NCBI GenBank assembly: GCA_903929765.1
Contig: CAIYVX010000074.1
Span: forward strand, 1 to 44,699
DNA length: 44,699 bases
Direction: 5' to 3'
Source: an uncultured Planctomycetia bacterium
GTDB taxonomy: Bacteria; Planctomycetota; Phycisphaerae; FEN-1346; JAACEH01
Within the stretch, counting starts at the first letter, position 1. Every line of letters begins with the position of its first letter. Positions 12,804 to 20,720 of the stretch are shown piece after piece. The notes beneath the pieces are model-generated. The model searched no databases and was not told the origin of the DNA. It was given only the letters and a program-made list of their open reading frames with translations. A program made the position numbers and the translations under genes.

Positions 12804-14392
12804 ACAGGTTCTCCTCGGCGAATCAATCGCCCTGGCTTGGCGCCGGTGTGCCGCCCGTCGCGGACTACGAACGCTCCGGCCACCAGCACGTGTTGGATGC
12901 CTTCCGGCGCCGCCGCCGGAACCGGATAGGTCGCCCGATCGGCTATGGTCTCGCGCCGCAAAATCGTCAGGTCGGCCGCCGAACCAGGAGCGATCCGCCC
13001 GCGCCGCGACCAGCCCATGATCTCGGCCGGCAGGCCCGTCAGGCGGCGGATGCCTTCGCCCCAACTCAGCAGCTTCTTCTCGCGCACATATTCGCCGAGA
13101 AAGCGGGCCGGCGTGCCGAACGCCCGCGGATGGGCCATCGCGCTTTCCGGGTCGCCCAGGTTACGCATCGAAGCGTCGCTGGCCACGGCGACATAGGGCA
13201 GTCCGTAAATCCGTCGCAGGTTCTCCTCGCTCATGCTGAAATTGATCGCCCCGACGCGGGTTTCTTCCTCGATAATCAGCCGCACCGCCGCCGCCAGCGG
13301 TTCGACGTTCCAGCGCCGCCCCAGGTCCGCCAGCGTCAGGCCGGCCAGGTCCGCATTCTTCGCCAGCGTGCAACAGGAGATCATAATGCGCGAGGCCCAG
13401 TCGGCCTCCGGATGCACCACGCGACGCGAGGCCTTCAACCGCCCGAACATCGCCGGATCGCGCAGCCGTTCCAGTTCCGCATCGACGCCGCCCTCGAACA
13501 GCCAGTCCTCAAAGAGCGTGCTGTCCAGCCCCGTCCACCCCGCCAGGTACGGATAGCGGTCGGCATAAACCCGCAGGCCGCGCCGCCGGGCGCCCTCAAG
13601 CAGATCGATCAGGCTGTCAATCTTGCGCCAGTTCGCCAGACCCATCGTTTTCAGGTGGCTGACCACGCCGCGACAACCGCCCGCTTGGACGATGGCCAGA
13701 AATTCGCCCACGGCCTCCAGCAGTCCGCGACTCTCGCTGCGGATGTGGCTGGTATATATCCCGCCGCGCCGCCCGACCACCTCGGCCAACCGGCAAAGTT
13801 CTTCCGTCGCACTGTAGCAGCCCGGCGGATAAATCAGTCCGCTCGACAGGCCCCAGGCCCCGGCCGCCAGACTTTCGTCCAGCAGTCCGGCCATGCGGTC
13901 CATCTGTTCCGGCGTCGCCGCCTCCGAACCCAGGCCGACGGTCATGGCCCGCAGATTGCCGTGGCCGACCAGTGCCGCCAGGTTGATCGAGCAGCCTTCG
14001 CGGGCCACCCGCGCGAACCAGCCCGGCCCGTCCAACCAGTCCACTTTGAACTTCGGCTGGTTGACGGTCCGCTCGGTGTGCGCCGCCAAAGGGCCATCCA
14101 GCGGAAACGGGCTGCTGCCGCAATTGCCCAGCACTTCGGTCGTCACGCCCGAGAGAACCCGGCTTTCGGCCCGCGGATAGAGCAGACAGACCGTGTCGCT
14201 GTGGCCGTGCAGGTCGATGAAACCAGGGGCGATGGTCAGGCCGGTGCAATCGACAACTTCAGCGCCGGCCGTCGCCGCCAGGCGCGGCCCGAGCGCCGCC
14301 ACGCTGTCGCCGTCGGTCAACACGTCGGCCCGCACCGCCTCGGCCCCCGACCCGTCGATGACCTCGCCGCCCTGAAACAGGATTCGTGCCAT
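12800..14392 (-). CDS. D-aminoacylase / N-acyl-D-amino-acid deacylase-like amidohydrolase
   Basis: A 530-residue amidohydrolase-superfamily protein (TIM barrel with metal centre). It opens with the composite beta-domain strand ARILFQGGEVIDGSG, and the first metal-binding motif is FIDLHGHSDT (HxH) at about residues 62-71. EVLGNCG and SSGLIYPPG are typical of the D-aminoacylase branch, as is the late GRIAPGSAADLTIL. Such enzymes deacylate N-acyl-D-amino acids. The start at 14392 (MARILF) is preferred over 14458, because a promoter-like TTGAAA-16-TATACT lies at 14431-14458 inside the longer frame. It is the first gene of a three-gene operon. Confidence 0.88.
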   Translation of the reverse strand: MARILFQGGEVIDGSGAEAVRADVLTDGDSVAALGPRLAATAGAEVVDCTGLTIAPGFIDLHGHSDTVCLLYPRAESRVLSGVTTEVLGNCGSSPFPLDGPLAAHTERTVNQPKFKVDWLDGPGWFARVAREGCSINLAALVGHGNLRAMTVGLGSEAATPEQMDRMAGLLDESLAAGAWGLSSGLIYPPGCYSATEELCRLAEVVGRRGGIYTSHIRSESRGLLEAVGEFLAIVQAGGCRGVVSHLKTMGLANWRKIDSLIDLLEGARRRGLRVYADRYPYLAGWTGLDSTLFEDWLFEGGVDAELERLRDPAMFGRLKASRRVVHPEADWASRIMISCCTLAKNADLAGLTLADLGRRWNVEPLAAAVRLIIEEETRVGAINFSMSEENLRRIYGLPYVAVASDASMRNLGDPESAMAHPRAFGTPARFLGEYVREKKLLSWGEGIRRLTGLPAEIMGWSRRGRIAPGSAADLTILRRETIADRATYPVPAAAPEGIQHVLVAGAFVVRDGRHTGAKPGRLIRRGEPV

Positions 14393-14430
14393 GAGGACTT
14401 CCCGCCGCCCAACCGGATGATTCAGTGAAT

Positions 14431-14458
14431 AGTATACACGTCCCGCTTCAATTTTCAA
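14431..14458 (-). promoter_or_regulatory. Candidate sigma-70 promoter for the D-aminoacylase operon
   Basis: On the minus strand TTGAAA (14458-14453), a 16-base spacer and TATACT (14436-14431). The predicted transcript start lies about 30 bases before the ATG at 14392. Confidence 0.6.
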
Positions 14459-15009
14459 TGCGAAACAGCGATTGGTTTCGCCTTTTTCTTGACGTGGCCG
14501 GACTCTGCCGATAATGTTGCTGTTGACTCAATTTGTATTCCATTTGTTGCAGCGGCGATTCCTTCCGTGTGTTTCTTGTTGCCACAGACAGGGAAAATGG
14601 AGTCCGCCGAAGTGTGCGGCCAGGAGGGCCGGATGCAGGTTGACCTATGGATTGGGAACTCCTTATCAGTTTTTGGTGTCAAAGCACTTCGTGTCGCCAA
14701 TAAGAGGCTAAGAAGATTGGACAGGTGGTATTCAGGACGATACTCGCCAACCAACGAGACGTTCCTGGACAACAGCGGTCTTGACGACGCCGGTTTCTTT
14801 ACCTCATTCCAGGTTTAGTACGGTTGGCGGCCGGTCGGGTGGCCACATTCAATACGATTTTGCCTCCGAAGCGGCTATTTTCATTGTCACTAGCGCTACC
14901 GTTTTCTACAATGGGCATGGCGAGGAGTTTATTCGCCCGGACTGAGGCGCCGCCGAGGGGCGGAACGGGAGTGCTGTCGAAGCAGAAGGTTGAAGTAGAG
15001 GAGAGAGCC
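14459..15009. other. Intergenic region between divergent operons
   Basis: About 550 bases with noticeably lower GC than the flanks. It contains the promoter candidate at 14884-14912 and an open frame at 14489-14818 that I do not accept as a gene (no ribosome-binding site, unlike codon use, no family). I see no repeat or RNA gene in it. Confidence 0.5.
14884..14912 (+). promoter_or_regulatory. Candidate sigma-70 promoter for the pseudopilin operon
   Basis: TTGTCA (14884-14889), a 17-base spacer and TACAAT (14907-14912), with five of six matches to each consensus box. The leader to the GTG at 15010 would be about 90 bases. Confidence 0.6.
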
Positions 15010-15930
15010 GTGAAGACACACAATGCGGCTGCGGCGGGACGGCGGTCGGGTCTGACTTTGATCGAGGTGCTGGCGACGGTGTTCGTCCTGGGCCTGGGGC
15101 TGATCATGGTCGGCGCGGCCTTTCCGGTCGGCATAGACCAGATGCGCCGGACCAAGGAAGACACCTATGCGGCCGAACTGGCCAGGTCGGCGATGAACAT
15201 GATCCGGGCCCAGTGCGCCCAGGGCTTCGCCCAGTGTGCCACCGCCGGCGGCTCGGGCTTCACCGGTCCGGGCTTTGGCTCTTCGACCCCGTTTCCGATG
15301 GCCGACATGTCGTTCGCGGCCGGCTCCGGCACATCTGGCCAGTATACTGGTATGGCCGTTTGCGACCCGACGGCGGCCTTCGGGGCCCTGCAGCAGGATC
15401 TGGTCAGCAATCCGAACGTTCTGGCCTATGGTCAGGGCGGCAACACCTTATATAACCCAGCTAACGTAATAGCCGGCTCCACGGTCGCCAACAACACGCT
15501 GGTTTGCATTCCTGTGCTGACGCGCATGGCTTCGCCTCTGGGGAGCGGCCGGGTCGAGGGCGCCGGCGTGCCGCTCTTCCGCGTCACCCTCGTCGTGGTC
15601 AAGAAAACGGGGCAAACGGGCGCCAACGGCGCCCCGATGCCGCTCTTCGCCAAGGGGACCGCTTCGGGCACAGGCGTTATTTCGGTGGCCGGAACTATGC
15701 CCGACGGCAGCCAGATGGCCCAGAGCGTCAACGTTGACGACGGCGTGCTGATTTCCTACGGCTCCCCGGCCTCCGGCGATGTTCGGACCGGGTATGTTTA
15801 CCGCGTCGTGGACAACCAGGGCGGCGGCAACCTGATCCTGGACGACAATCCGGGGCTGTCGGGCAGCAGCAGTGATTGCCTGGTCTTTTTTAATTTCGTG
15901 ACGGCCTATTACGCCTATATCGGCGGCTGA
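15010..15930 (+). CDS. Type IV pilin-like/pseudopilin (GspI/PilV-like)
   Basis: A 306-residue protein with a prepilin leader ending at G14, followed by LTLIEVLATVFVLGLGLIMVGAAF; E19 is the conserved +5 glutamate of the mature chain and the next 20 residues are the hydrophobic assembly helix. Prepilin peptidase would cleave after G14. The rest is a Gly/Ser/Ala-rich globular part with beta strands (LFRVTLVVVKKTG). I take the GTG at 15010 since agaggagag lies just upstream; longer in-frame starts lack one. It is first in a three-gene set resembling minor pseudopilins I, J and K. No assembly ATPase or platform gene is in the window. Confidence 0.85.
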   Translation: MKTHNAAAAGRRSGLTLIEVLATVFVLGLGLIMVGAAFPVGIDQMRRTKEDTYAAELARSAMNMIRAQCAQGFAQCATAGGSGFTGPGFGSSTPFPMADMSFAAGSGTSGQYTGMAVCDPTAAFGALQQDLVSNPNVLAYGQGGNTLYNPANVIAGSTVANNTLVCIPVLTRMASPLGSGRVEGAGVPLFRVTLVVVKKTGQTGANGAPMPLFAKGTASGTGVISVAGTMPDGSQMAQSVNVDDGVLISYGSPASGDVRTGYVYRVVDNQGGGNLILDDNPGLSGSSSDCLVFFNFVTAYYAYIGG

Positions 15931-15964
15931 CGACGCCGGCCGGCGCAAGGCAAGCGAGGAGTCG

Positions 15965-17392
15965 ATGATGACCAGAAACGGCACGAAAAATGTGGCACAA
16001 CCGCCCACGGCTGTGCGGTCTTCGGCTCTTGGCTCGTTTTCACGCCCGAGGGCGGGCGTGCCACATAGCGGCTTCACGCTGATCGAGGTTCTGACGGCCG
16101 TGGCCCTGACCGCCGGGCTGATGCTGGGCGTGATCGAGATTTTCAAGATGTCGACCGACTCCGCCTCCCAGACCGAACAGGCCTCCGACGCCTTCGAGAT
16201 GGGGCGCGGCGTCATGGCCCAGCTCGAGAGCGACACGTCCATGTTTGCTCCGGAAGGCTACCTGTCGAACTCAGCCTGTATGTTGGGTTCCTACAGGTTC
16301 GACAATCTGGCGTTCTCCGTGGCCCTGGCGGCGCCGACCTCGGCCGGGCTTTCTTATTACAACGGGAGTGCGGCGGCCCAGAGGACCGACCCGATAAATT
16401 CCGCCAATCTTATGGCCGCCGGCGGACAGGTGGTTTACACCATCGGCGGTCGGTGGCAAACGTTCCCCGCAAGCAGCATCACCAAAAGCGGCTGGTACGT
16501 GGGGACGAGGAACGATAGCGACCCGCGCGGTGCGGTCTTGGTCCGCAAATTTTACAACAATCGGAGTTCCTTCCCAAGCAGCACCACATACAACAAGATC
16601 TTTCTGGGGCAGGGCCTGGGGGGGACGGGCGGGGCGCCGTTGATCTACTCAGGTATTTCCAACGGCACGGCGCTGGTCCAGAACACATCCATGATCCAGG
16701 CGGCTACGGAGTATCTGACCACGACCTTTAATAACTTGAACTGGCTCAATACTCCGATCTACCGCCTCGCCACGGTGAATCCAACCTCGGTGCCCGTCTT
16801 ATTCTCTGGCACCTCTGTCTCCTCCGTGCCGTTCAATCCTATAGCGCCGGTCATCAACGTCCCCGATCCGTCCGCTCCTTATACGCCACCGACCGCTCAG
16901 ACCAACCTGGACGAGCGCGACAACGTCGTCTGCGATCGGGTCAGCGAGTTTTTCGTCGAGGTCTGGAACGGCTCGTTCTGGGCGCCGCAAATGACCATCA
17001 ACAACGGTGCTCTATACCTCACCCCGTACACCTTTAACGGGGCCGGTACCCCGACGCCGTACTGCATCACGACCGGTGGCCCGATTCCAGGCAGCGCCGG
17101 AGGTTCCTGGGGAACGGGTACGACGAACGTGGCCTCCTTCCAGGGCGGCAACATGCTCTGGCTCGGCACGGCCGCCAATCCTCTCAACCGTTATGCCCTG
17201 ACGGGACTGTCCACCACGGCGATCAGTTTGCCGCCGGCGACTACGCCGAGCATGATTCGCGTCACCCTGGTCGTTCACCCGCACGCCGACACGACGCCCC
17301 TGGCCAGTGAGCCGTACTTCGCCGCCGGCGTGAGTCGCTATCAGGGCGTGGTCTTCCGCGAAATCTTCAAATTGTCGGGGACGGTTCATTAG
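15965..17392 (+). CDS. Prepilin-type protein (GspJ/PilW-like) with repeat-extended leader
   Basis: A 475-residue protein. The prepilin cleavage site is G36-F37 in HSGFTLIEVLTAVALTAGLMLGVIEIF, with E41 as the +5 glutamate. The 36-residue leader is long for the class: residues about 10-34 (VAQPPTAV...RAGVPH) are encoded by a palindromic repeat (15991-16065). The C-terminal part is long and beta-rich, ending in MIRVTLVVHPHAD...GVVFREIFKL, typical of GspJ/PilW-like proteins. Gcgaggagtcg precedes ATGATG at 15965, so either ATG may be used. It starts 34 bases after gene one. Predicted to join a pseudopilus tip. Confidence 0.85.
   Translation: MMTRNGTKNVAQPPTAVRSSALGSFSRPRAGVPHSGFTLIEVLTAVALTAGLMLGVIEIFKMSTDSASQTEQASDAFEMGRGVMAQLESDTSMFAPEGYLSNSACMLGSYRFDNLAFSVALAAPTSAGLSYYNGSAAAQRTDPINSANLMAAGGQVVYTIGGRWQTFPASSITKSGWYVGTRNDSDPRGAVLVRKFYNNRSSFPSSTTYNKIFLGQGLGGTGGAPLIYSGISNGTALVQNTSMIQAATEYLTTTFNNLNWLNTPIYRLATVNPTSVPVLFSGTSVSSVPFNPIAPVINVPDPSAPYTPPTAQTNLDERDNVVCDRVSEFFVEVWNGSFWAPQMTINNGALYLTPYTFNGAGTPTPYCITTGGPIPGSAGGSWGTGTTNVASFQGGNMLWLGTAANPLNRYALTGLSTTAISLPPATTPSMIRVTLVVHPHADTTPLASEPYFAAGVSRYQGVVFREIFKLSGTVH
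15991..16065. repeat. Palindromic repeat read as prepilin leader
   Basis: The ends tgtggcac (15991-15998) and gtgccaca (16058-16065) are perfect inverted copies; inside are cgcccacgg near 16002 and cgcccgagggcgggcg at 16043-16058. The in-frame translation AQPPTAV...RAGVPH is a repeat-derived peptide signature seen in planctomycete proteins. It sits between the start codon and the prepilin cleavage site, so the insert would be removed with the leader. Confidence 0.75.
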
Positions 17393-17411
17393 TTTAAAAG
17401 AGGTTAAAAAA

Positions 17412-20400
17412 ATGAAACATTACAACCGTTTTGGCGGCACGACGCTGGTCATCACCCTGGCCCTGTTGGCGGCCCTGGCCATTATCGGCACGACGATGAT
17501 CAGCATGGCTCGCATGGACCGTTTTGCCGCCCGCAGCTACCGGCTCAACACGCAGATGGACCTGGCGGCCGACGCGGCCCTGGAATGGTTCGGGGCCCGC
17601 TGGGCCGAGGCCTACTGGGCCCGGGAAACGCCGGCCTATCCCAATGGGTCCAATACCGCCAAGCCGGTCGCCCAGCCCCCGCTCTGGAACAGCTACGATA
17701 TCTATCTGCCGGGGGGCGGCCTGGCCTCGCGCGGCGATTCGCCCTACGACGACGATTCGCTCATCTCGCTCCTGCTACCAAGCGGCGCGTCTCCTCTCGT
17801 CAGTCCCGTGGCCCGCGTCGGCAACACTTCTAACACCTATTATAAGATTACCACCACGGCCCAGACGACCAACGTGCCCACCACCTCCTGGCCGATTTCC
17901 CCCGCTGGCCAAACAGATGGGTATATCTATCCAGAGTTGCGCTTCCCCGCCGGGCCGAACCGGAACGTCGAGGTCAGCCTGACGGCGGTCGATCTGTGCG
18001 CGCGGCTCAACGTCAACTACACCGGGTCGTTATCGTCGCTGAACAACGCCACTTGCACCGCGTGGCACGGGGCCTCGCTTCAGGAGGTGACGCCGCCGAA
18101 TGGCCTGGCGCCTTTTGCCACCGGTCCCGCCAACGCGGTCATCGCTTTCGCCGGGCTTAGTAACATTGTTGGAGGCAGCGGCGTCCTCGGTCGCTGTGGC
18201 ACCGTCGGGGTCGGGGTCGGGGCCGCAGCCACCGCCCAAACCGAGTTGGTTGACGGCACGATGAATCAGTTCGCGCCAGGAATCTATGCCTCAGGGGCTG
18301 GCTCCACGAATGCGCCGGGTGTGAATGTGGCGGGCACCCACCCGCTCCCCTTCAGCCTCGAAGATCTCTCCGAACTGCTGAACATCCCCGGCAACACCGG
18401 GGCCTCCTCGACCCTGGGGACGTTCATGTCACGCCTGGGAGTCCATGATACCATTGACCTGTCCGCCAAGACGACCCACCCGCTCAATCGCACTTTTGTC
18501 ACCACCCACAGTTGGACCAGCGCCGCCCGGCGGTACTACTTTAAAGCTGGCGATGCGGCCAGCGAGACCGTGGCCGGCCTCGGCGACCTGCACGTCAAGG
18601 CCGACCTGAACAACGCGCCGCAAGCGGACCTGGAAAAAGCTTTGCTGGCCACACGCATGTTCAATACCTCGAACACCACCGACATGTGCGTCCTGGAACA
18701 GATCGTCGCCAACATCATCGATTATCGCCGAGAAATTTACAAGGCCAGCTACCCCAATCACAGTGGGCCTGCCGGTTACGCGGGCCATCCGACGGAAGTG
18801 ACCGGTAAGAAGTTAAACGGCATTAACACGGGCGGCGTGAAGATCTACGGCAACCAGCGGCAGCCGTATATCAACGAAGTCTACATGATCAGAAATACGA
18901 ATGCTATTGCCCCTTATGGCGCCGGAATTGACCCTTCAAAACCGAGTAATTACCTATATAGCGTTTATATCTCATTAGCCAATCCCTATGACCAGCAACT
19001 GCTCAAAACGGTTTCCTTCACACAAATTACAATTGGAGCGGGTGCTAACATGATTACAATCACGCCCAATGGTCCCATCCCGATGTCACCCGGCCCCGGC
19101 CAGGCCGGCGGTGACGTGATCGGAACCGTGATCAGCACGCCCAGCACCCTCCCCCAAACTGAATTAGGGATAGGTTCTTATCTTGAGCCGGTCTGTCTCT
19201 ACAACAAGGGCACGGACGGAGCTACGATCATGATCGACCGTATGCAGATGTGTTTTCCGACAGATCCGACGCAGAAGGCCAGCCAAACTTCGATGCAGCG
19301 GCCGACATACGCGGGAACATATCACAACGGAACCACAAATCAAAGATTCTTCGGCGGCTACATGGAAGGACCGAATTACGACCAGTTGTTGACTCCCGCG
19401 ATGACTGGTTTGACCCTTAATTTGCCAGGTCCGGCAGGCACTCTCAAAGATCCGGCCGGCACTTTTGCTCCAGCTCAACTGGCCACCGGGGCCAACGCCA
19501 ACTACCTCGTCCGACCCATTGAGAATCGCGGCCGCACCTGGTATTTGGGCCCAGACACCCCGGTGCGTACCCGGGCTTGCTATCAGCCGTGGCTCACCAG
19601 CAGCGGGAATTCGAGTACCATCCCTGATTTGTCCTTCGCCAGTCCCGGCGATCTCTGCCGCCTGCTGATCATCGGCCCGCAGCCCACCACCATCGGCGGC
19701 CCGGCCGCTTCTTTTGGTTATAACACATCTGGAGTGCTCGCGATGACCGCCTCCACCGTGACCGAGCAGTTGGGGGCGTATGCGCCGGGGGGCGCCATCG
19801 ACGAATGCGACATGCACATCGACCTCGCCAAGATTTCCGCGAAGACCTCGACCGGCGCCGGGGCCGGCATCTCGGCGGCCTATGACTGGCGGCGGCTGCT
19901 CGACGTGTTCAACGTCAACAGTCCCTATTACGACGGGCTGGACAACAGCGGTCGCGGGCAGGTGGTCGATAATCAGGGCACTAACGCCGTGCTGTCGAAT
20001 TCGCTTGTGGCCGAAGTCGGCGAATTGTACGAACATGGGCGGATCAACCTGTTGACCGCGCCGTCGCAGGTCGTTCAGGCCATGTTTGCGCCATTGGCTT
20101 ATGTCGCCCCGGCGACCGGCGACACGCTGCTCGCTTCGGTCCCGACTTGGGCCACCGCCATTGCGAACAAACGTGCCGGCGTCACCAGCGGCGTACCCTG
20201 GAAGTCGCCGGCGGACATACTGGATCTCGCCAACGCGCAGACGATCTTCACCGCTAAAACTTGCGACGACGACGGCAACGGGGCCTTTAAGGATTACGCC
20301 AAGAGATGCTGGCTCTACAACTACATCAGCAACTGGGCGACGATCCGCAGCGACTGCTGCGCCGTTTACGGCACCGTCCGGTTGAACGACACGAGCGTCG

Positions 20401-20558
20401 CTGGCAGTTCGCAGATTATGGGCCTGCGGCACTTCGTGGCCGTGATGGATCGCGTCCCGGCCACGGCCTACCAGCCGATCATACCTTCCGGGGGGCTAGT
20501 GAAGCCCAACCCGAACTACCAGCCGCCGCGGCGGCTGCTGTTGACCTGGTTGGATTAA
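17412..20558 (+). CDS. Large GspK/PilX-like pseudopilin
   Basis: A 1048-residue protein with an N-terminal hydrophobic helix (FGGTTLVITLALLAALAIIGTTMISM) lacking the +5 glutamate, as in GspK. A motif like the GspK 'LNTAP' is present as DLNNAPQADLEKALLATRMF, followed by IVANIIDYRRE, typical of the saposin-like insert. The length is about three times that of classical GspK (about 330 residues), with long Gly/Thr/Asn-rich regions. It follows the second pilin gene by 19 bases with an AT-rich spacer (agaggttaaaaaa), so these three form one operon. It would cap the pseudopilus tip if the triad works as in type II secretion; this is inference. Confidence 0.82.
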   Translation: MKHYNRFGGTTLVITLALLAALAIIGTTMISMARMDRFAARSYRLNTQMDLAADAALEWFGARWAEAYWARETPAYPNGSNTAKPVAQPPLWNSYDIYLPGGGLASRGDSPYDDDSLISLLLPSGASPLVSPVARVGNTSNTYYKITTTAQTTNVPTTSWPISPAGQTDGYIYPELRFPAGPNRNVEVSLTAVDLCARLNVNYTGSLSSLNNATCTAWHGASLQEVTPPNGLAPFATGPANAVIAFAGLSNIVGGSGVLGRCGTVGVGVGAAATAQTELVDGTMNQFAPGIYASGAGSTNAPGVNVAGTHPLPFSLEDLSELLNIPGNTGASSTLGTFMSRLGVHDTIDLSAKTTHPLNRTFVTTHSWTSAARRYYFKAGDAASETVAGLGDLHVKADLNNAPQADLEKALLATRMFNTSNTTDMCVLEQIVANIIDYRREIYKASYPNHSGPAGYAGHPTEVTGKKLNGINTGGVKIYGNQRQPYINEVYMIRNTNAIAPYGAGIDPSKPSNYLYSVYISLANPYDQQLLKTVSFTQITIGAGANMITITPNGPIPMSPGPGQAGGDVIGTVISTPSTLPQTELGIGSYLEPVCLYNKGTDGATIMIDRMQMCFPTDPTQKASQTSMQRPTYAGTYHNGTTNQRFFGGYMEGPNYDQLLTPAMTGLTLNLPGPAGTLKDPAGTFAPAQLATGANANYLVRPIENRGRTWYLGPDTPVRTRACYQPWLTSSGNSSTIPDLSFASPGDLCRLLIIGPQPTTIGGPAASFGYNTSGVLAMTASTVTEQLGAYAPGGAIDECDMHIDLAKISAKTSTGAGAGISAAYDWRRLLDVFNVNSPYYDGLDNSGRGQVVDNQGTNAVLSNSLVAEVGELYEHGRINLLTAPSQVVQAMFAPLAYVAPATGDTLLASVPTWATAIANKRAGVTSGVPWKSPADILDLANAQTIFTAKTCDDDGNGAFKDYAKRCWLYNYISNWATIRSDCCAVYGTVRLNDTSVAGSSQIMGLRHFVAVMDRVPATAYQPIIPSGGLVKPNPNYQPPRRLLLTWLD

Positions 20559-20571
20559 CCTTCATTATTCC

Positions 20572-20599
20572 TTGACACAAACTCGACATCTGATATAGT
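20572..20599 (+). promoter_or_regulatory. Strong candidate promoter for the EPS/exosortase locus
   Basis: A perfect -35 TTGACA at 20572-20577, a 16-base spacer and TATAGT at 20594-20599 with an extended -10 (TGA just before). The transcript would start near 20606 and carry a leader of about 115 bases to the GTG at 20721. It is the best promoter match in the window. Confidence 0.7.
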
Positions 20600-20720
20600 T
20601 TTCTGTTCCGTCGGTCCGATAAAGACTGATGCAGAGTTTCATTCCGGCCTTCGCGGGAGAAGTGCAGGACGGTCGATACGGAACGGGCTTGGTCGTGGTC
20701 TTTTTGGGAGCGCCAGTAGC

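Noticed and set aside
11859-14428. Long plus-strand frames at 11859-12929 and 12794-14428
   Set aside because: They are shadows of the peptidase C26 and D-aminoacylase genes, whose catalytic motifs are intact on the minus strand.
14489-14818. Open frame of 109 codons in the divergent intergenic region
   Set aside because: No ribosome-binding site, no recognisable domain, and unlike composition; a coding role cannot be supported.
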